Source: an uncultured Dysgonomonas sp. (GTDB taxonomy: Bacteria; Bacteroidota; Bacteroidia; Bacteroidales; Dysgonomonadaceae). From it: 64,000 nt of DNA. Location of the stretch: NCBI RefSeq assembly GCF_934668725.1, contig NZ_CAKUOF010000004.1, positions 186,001 through 250,000 on the forward strand. Direction: 5' to 3'. Positions 59,919 through 64,000 of the stretch are shown here, one piece after another (the first letter of the stretch is position 1; each line of letters opens with the position of its first letter). Made by a program: the position numbers and the translations under genes. Below the pieces are notes generated by a model. That model made no database searches. It had not been told where the DNA came from and was given only the letters and a program-made list of their open reading frames with translations.

Positions 59919-61724
59919 ATGAAAAGAAGTTTTTTATTACTCTCAATGATGATCTCTTGCATCGGGGTTTTTGCACAGTGGAAACCGATGGGAGACAAAA
60001 TAAAGACGAAATGGTCTGAGACCATCGATGTGAATAATGTATTACCCGAATATCCACGCCCTATAATGGAGCGTCAGGATTGGACTAATCTGAATGGATT
60101 GTGGGAATACGCCATATTACCTGGGGGGCAAAATGAGCCTCAAAAATACGATGGAAATATACTTGTTCCATTTGCCGTAGAATCGAGCCTTTCGGGAGTT
60201 CAAAAAGAGCTCGGAAAAGATAACGAACTTTGGTATAAACGCTCATTTACTGTTCCTGCGAACTGGAAAAATAAAACCATCCTGTTACATTTTGGTGCAG
60301 TAGATTGGAAAACCGAAGTATATCTAAACGATATTAAAATCGGAAGCCACACAGGTGGTTATACTCCTTTTTCGTTTGATATAACTCCTTTCTTAACATC
60401 TGGAAATCAAAAATTGGTAGTTAAAGTATCAGATCCTACAACCGAGGGGTATCAACCTGTAGGCAAACAGAATTCTAAACCCGAAGGTATCTGGTACACG
60501 CCTGTTTCGGGCATTTGGCAAACGGTTTGGTTGGAGCCTGTAAATGCAAAACATATATCTACTATCAAAACAGTTCCCAATATCGATACCAAAAAACTAT
60601 CAGTAGATGTTTCATCAGAAAAAACAACTCCTGCGGATATTGTAGAAGTTGTAGTGAAGGATGGTTCAACTGTAGTTGCAAAAGCAAAAGGATCAGCAGG
60701 ACAGCAATTGAATATTCCACTTGCTGATGCCAAATTGTGGTCACCCGAATCACCTTTCTTGTATGATCTTGAAATAAACTTGTATAGCAACGGACAATTG
60801 GTGGATAAAGTGAACAGTTATGCTGCAATGCGTAAAATTTCGACCAAAAGAGACGATCAGGGTATTGTGCGTATTCAATTGAATAACAAAGATTATTTCC
60901 AGTTTGGACCACTCGATCAAGGTTGGTGGCCCGACGGATTATATACTGCACCCACAGATGAGGCTTTGGTGTATGATATCCAAAAAACAAAAGACTTCGG
61001 ATTCAATATGATCCGCAAACACGTAAAAGTAGAGCCTGCCCGTTGGTATACACATTGCGACCGATTGGGAATACTTGTTTGGCAGGATATGCCCAATGGA
61101 GATAAATCACCACAATGGCAAAACCGTCAGTATTTTAATGGAAGTGGATTGATCCGTTCAGGTGAATCGGAAGCGAACTATTATAAAGAATGGAAAGATA
61201 TAATGGATTATCTTGTTTCATACCCGTCTATCGTAACATGGGTTCCATTTAATGAGGCTTGGGGACAGTTCAAAACAGTTGAAACTGCCGAATGGACTAA
61301 AAATTATGACCCTTCACGTTTGGTAAATCCTGCAAGTGGAGGTAATCACTACCGTACAGGCGATATGCTCGATTTGCATAATTATCCGGGACCTGAACTT
61401 TATTTGTATGATGCTGAAAGACCAACCGTATTAGGTGAATATGGAGGTATAGGACTTCCACTCGAAGGTCATTTATGGCAGCCTGATAAAAACTGGGGAT
61501 ATGTACAATTCAAGAATTCGAAAGAAGTAACCGACGAATATGTCAAATACGCAGAAATTCTCAAAAAATTAATTAAGGCAGGTTTCTCAGCAGCTGTTTA
61601 TACTCAAACAACAGATGTTGAAGGAGAAGTAAATGGATTGATGACTTATGACCGTAAGGTTATTAAATTAGAAGAAGCACGCACTCGAAAAGTTAACCAA
61701 GAAATATGTAATTCCTTAGATTAG
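59919..61724 (+). CDS. secreted GH2 glycosidase, probable beta-galactosidase
   Basis: The 601-residue enzyme has a signal peptide (ending GVFAQ). A sugar-binding domain (RPIMERQDWTNLNGLWEYAI) and an immunoglobulin-like domain precede the TIM barrel. Acid/base Glu446 is in WVPFNEAWGQF and nucleophile Glu507 in VLGEYGGIGL. It is about half the size of LacZ and of the GH2 at 20094. Members of this short type include beta-galactosidases and other activities, so the sugar is not certain; arabinogalactan side chains are plausible here. Confidence 0.87.
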   Translation: MKRSFLLLSMMISCIGVFAQWKPMGDKIKTKWSETIDVNNVLPEYPRPIMERQDWTNLNGLWEYAILPGGQNEPQKYDGNILVPFAVESSLSGVQKELGKDNELWYKRSFTVPANWKNKTILLHFGAVDWKTEVYLNDIKIGSHTGGYTPFSFDITPFLTSGNQKLVVKVSDPTTEGYQPVGKQNSKPEGIWYTPVSGIWQTVWLEPVNAKHISTIKTVPNIDTKKLSVDVSSEKTTPADIVEVVVKDGSTVVAKAKGSAGQQLNIPLADAKLWSPESPFLYDLEINLYSNGQLVDKVNSYAAMRKISTKRDDQGIVRIQLNNKDYFQFGPLDQGWWPDGLYTAPTDEALVYDIQKTKDFGFNMIRKHVKVEPARWYTHCDRLGILVWQDMPNGDKSPQWQNRQYFNGSGLIRSGESEANYYKEWKDIMDYLVSYPSIVTWVPFNEAWGQFKTVETAEWTKNYDPSRLVNPASGGNHYRTGDMLDLHNYPGPELYLYDAERPTVLGEYGGIGLPLEGHLWQPDKNWGYVQFKNSKEVTDEYVKYAEILKKLIKAGFSAAVYTQTTDVEGEVNGLMTYDRKVIKLEEARTRKVNQEICNSLD

Positions 61725-61797
61725 TGAGTTTGCAGATGGGGAGCCTATATGTCTGATTAATGAAAGCGATAGGCTGCCTCTGCACTGAAGAAAAATA

Positions 61798-61815
61798 GGT
61801 CTTAGACCTAATCTT
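61798..61815 (+). repeat. GGTCTTAGACC intergenic repeat, copy 5
   Basis: GGTCTTAGACCTAATCTT shares its 12-nt core with the copy at 8282, more than 53 kb away. It lies between GH2 and the second SusC gene. Confidence 0.45.
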
Positions 61816-61842
61816 AATTTCTATTTTAATTATGATTTGCTA

Positions 61843-61857
61843 CCCATATAATATGGG
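61843..61857 (+). promoter_or_regulatory. palindrome before second SusC gene
   Basis: CCCATA-TAA-TATGGG is a perfect 6-bp inverted repeat 39 nt before the SusC start. It may be an operator or part of the promoter; no exact TAnnTTTG is present (TACCCTTTG at 61865-61873 has one extra base). Confidence 0.4.
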
Positions 61858-61896
61858 CAGTGAGTACCCTTTGTTTATCTAATAAAATCTAATCAG

Positions 61897-64000
61897 ATGA
61901 TGAAAAAATTATTAATTCTTATGCTAAGTATGTTTACACTGGCCGTTTGTGCTCAGAATGTGAACATTACCGGGAAGGTGGTAGATATAGAAAATACCCC
62001 TCTCATCGGCGTTTATGTAAAGATCAAAGGAACTACTAACGGAACGGTGACCGATATGGATGGAAACTTTAGTTTGTCGGGAGAAAAAGGACAAACTCTG
62101 GTTTTTTCATTTCTGGGTCTTACCACTCAAGAGGCAGTTTATAACGGTGTGCCTCTCAATATTACACTGAAAGAAAATGCGGAAGATTTAGACGAAGTTG
62201 TTGTTATCGGATATCAAACAATCCGTAAAGCAGACCTTACAGGCGCTGTATCGGTTGTAGATACCAAAGAAATGCGGAAAAGTGCTGCCGGAACCATTGC
62301 CAATCAGATGCAAGGATTGGCTACCGGAGTAAATGTTCGTACTACAGGCAGGGCAGGTGAAGACGCTGCTATAGAGATCAGAGGGGTAGGGACATTGAGT
62401 GACCGTAGTCCTCTTTGGATTATAGATGGTATGATTATGAACCCCGGAGTCGATTTTAACCCAGCTGATATCGAAACTATTCAAGTATTGAAAGATGCTT
62501 CTTCGGCAGCCATTTACGGATCTCGCGCAGCTAATGGAGTTATCATTGTAACTACTAAAAAGGGAAGATCAGGTCCAATGAAGGTAGGAGTCAATGCAAA
62601 AGCGACTTTAGAGTGGACTCCCCGTTACGATCTGATGGATGCAGCTAATTATAAAAAATACAATGATCTCGCATATACTGAAGGTATTGCCAACGGAAGC
62701 TGGAAAGGAGGCTTGCAACAACATTCCAACTATGATACTAATTGGCAGGATGAAGTGTTCAGAACAGGAGTAATTCAGGATTATAATGTTTCCTTATCAG
62801 GTGGAGGCGAATATGGTGGTTATTACGTATCGGGCGGTTATTTTAATCACAAAGGAGTTTCTTACGGAAATAGTTTTGACAGATACAGCTTCAGGGTAAA
62901 CACAGACGGAAAGAAAGGATTCTTTTCTTTTGGGGAAAGCCTTTCGTTTTCGGCTACCGATAAAGATCCTTTGCAAACAAATCCTTACAATGATGTGATG
63001 CGTATGCTTCCTACTATTCCCGTTTATGATGAGAATAATCCGGGAGGATACGGATATGGAGATGCCAATGCGAATACATTTGGAGTAAATCCTATCGCTC
63101 GTGAAAACCTTGAGCGTCAGAGAGAAATTCAACATAGATTAAATGGAGCAGCATGGTTGGAATTTAAACCGCTTCCGTATCTTTCTTATAAATTGAATGC
63201 AGGTATCGATTATTATTTCTGGGAAAAATCATGGTTCAGAGGCGAAGGCAACTGGCAGCGTAATCAGGAACATCGTGATCCCGAAGGTCTTAAAGAAAGA
63301 GCCAATACATACAATAGACTGGTTGAGAATACTTTAAATTTTAATAAAGATTTTGGAAAACACCATATTGATGCTTTGGGGGGTCTAACCTATCAAAATT
63401 ATAGTTGGGAGAACGTAGGAGGTTCGCGTCTCAACTTCCCATTGGTAGGAGGAAGTTATCTGACAGTATTGAATGCGGGACAATCCAATCAACAAAACTT
63501 TAATGGCATCAATAAAAATTCGATGATCTCATATCTGGGTAGATTTAATTATATCTATGACGGTAAATATTATCTGACCGGTACTATTCGTAGAGACGGT
63601 ACATCACGTTTATCAAAAGATAATCGTTGGGGCAATTTCCCATCCATATCGGGAGCATGGAGAATTTCCCAAGAAGAGTTTTTTAATATATCGTGGATTA
63701 GCGATTTAAAACTTCGTGGAAACTGGGGGCGTTTGGGTAATGCCGCTATTGGTAGCTGGGATTATTTAGGTACAATCAATCAAAGTATGGTTACTGTAAT
63801 TGGAGGGCAATTGGTATCGGGAGCTTCACAGGTTAAGATTGTCAATTCGGATTTGAAATGGGAAACAAAAGAAACTGTAAACGTTGGTTTTGATGCAGGT
63901 TTTTTAGACGGGCGTCTGGCTGTAAGTGCCGAATATTATAATGCTACTTCTAAAGATGTGCTTACCACAATGCCTATCGCCATATCAACAGGTAATCAGG
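61897..64000 (+). CDS. SusC-type TonB-dependent transporter, 3' end cut by window
   Basis: The frame is open from ATG 61897 (a second ATG follows at once) to the window end, giving 701 codons of an expected roughly 1000. It has a signal peptide (ending AVCAQ), a carboxypeptidase-regulatory-like domain (VDIENTPLIGVYVKIKGT, TVTDMDGNFSL), LDEVVVIGYQTIRKADLTGAV, a plug with NPADIETIQVLKDASSAAIYG and SRAANGVIIVTTKKG, and barrel strands. A SusD partner is expected just beyond the end. It differs clearly from the SusC at 44623, so a second substrate is implied. Confidence 0.94.
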   Translation, partial: MMKKLLILMLSMFTLAVCAQNVNITGKVVDIENTPLIGVYVKIKGTTNGTVTDMDGNFSLSGEKGQTLVFSFLGLTTQEAVYNGVPLNITLKENAEDLDEVVVIGYQTIRKADLTGAVSVVDTKEMRKSAAGTIANQMQGLATGVNVRTTGRAGEDAAIEIRGVGTLSDRSPLWIIDGMIMNPGVDFNPADIETIQVLKDASSAAIYGSRAANGVIIVTTKKGRSGPMKVGVNAKATLEWTPRYDLMDAANYKKYNDLAYTEGIANGSWKGGLQQHSNYDTNWQDEVFRTGVIQDYNVSLSGGGEYGGYYVSGGYFNHKGVSYGNSFDRYSFRVNTDGKKGFFSFGESLSFSATDKDPLQTNPYNDVMRMLPTIPVYDENNPGGYGYGDANANTFGVNPIARENLERQREIQHRLNGAAWLEFKPLPYLSYKLNAGIDYYFWEKSWFRGEGNWQRNQEHRDPEGLKERANTYNRLVENTLNFNKDFGKHHIDALGGLTYQNYSWENVGGSRLNFPLVGGSYLTVLNAGQSNQQNFNGINKNSMISYLGRFNYIYDGKYYLTGTIRRDGTSRLSKDNRWGNFPSISGAWRISQEEFFNISWISDLKLRGNWGRLGNAAIGSWDYLGTINQSMVTVIGGQLVSGASQVKIVNSDLKWETKETVNVGFDAGFLDGRLAVSAEYYNATSKDVLTTMPIAISTGNQ

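Noticed and set aside
60565..60990. 141-codon minus-strand frame within the GH2 gene
   Set aside because: Shadow of the GH2 coding sequence; no motif, no start signal.
1..64000. Insertion sequences, prophage, CRISPR arrays, tRNA or rRNA genes
   Set aside because: No transposase or integrase frame, no regular spacer-repeat array and no conserved RNA gene sequence was seen on either strand.

Overview
The window looks like a chromosomal segment of a saccharolytic Bacteroidota, most likely order Bacteroidales. The reasons are AT-rich DNA, SusC/SusD pairs, a hybrid two-component regulator, promoters of the TAnnTTTG type, SPII lipoproteins, and little sign of Shine-Dalgarno sites. A Dysgonomonas-like genus is my guess and is not proven by the sequence. 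I see no rRNA, tRNA, CRISPR array, transposase or phage gene.

Layout. (1) 173-3633: rhamnulose-1-phosphate aldolase, a secreted GH105 unsaturated-rhamnogalacturonyl hydrolase and an AraC regulator, a fragment of rhamnogalacturonan/rhamnose use. (2) 3634-5450, minus strand: two secreted proteins that share a duplicated N-terminal module. (3) 5751-17679: a lipoate-centred block, lplA-gcvT-gcvH-gcvPA-gcvPB, then lpdA, a second lplA, the E2 and fused E1 of a 2-oxoacid dehydrogenase, and a flavodoxin. Two lipoate ligases, one E3 and two lipoyl-dependent complexes sit together. (4) 17837-19938: lipid genes (PlsC-like acyltransferase, acyl-ACP desaturase). (5) 20094-23684: a very large GH2 beta-galactosidase with a ricin-like N-terminal lectin domain. 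(6) 23877-32153, minus strand: a complete urease island, ureABC-E-F-G-D followed by a nickel-type permease, an outer-membrane porin and a urea transporter.

(7) 32833-64000: a run of polysaccharide utilisation genes. A GH51 arabinofuranosidase is followed by a 1331-residue hybrid two-component regulator (minus). Then come a secreted GH13 enzyme and the operon GH130-MFS-unknown lipoprotein-SusC-SusD-LamG lipoprotein, then GH27 and GH51. A small minus-strand two-gene unit of unknown function separates these from a second block: GH43, an unknown 672-residue secreted protein, a GH43 lipoprotein, a secreted mutarotase and GH2. A further SusC runs off the window end. The second block fits arabinan or arabinogalactan breakdown. 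The first (GH13 plus GH130) points to a substrate containing glucose and probably mannose.

Most notable unexplained signals: a 49-nt near-perfect repeat lying at the same distance from a -7 element in front of both GH13 and GH130, probably the binding site of the adjacent hybrid regulator; two large secreted proteins of unrecognised family inside the glycan clusters; a GC-rich central segment inside one GH51 gene that looks like intragenic recombination; two families of short intergenic repeats; a dyad upstream of ureA; and a strong hairpin between ureC and ureE.
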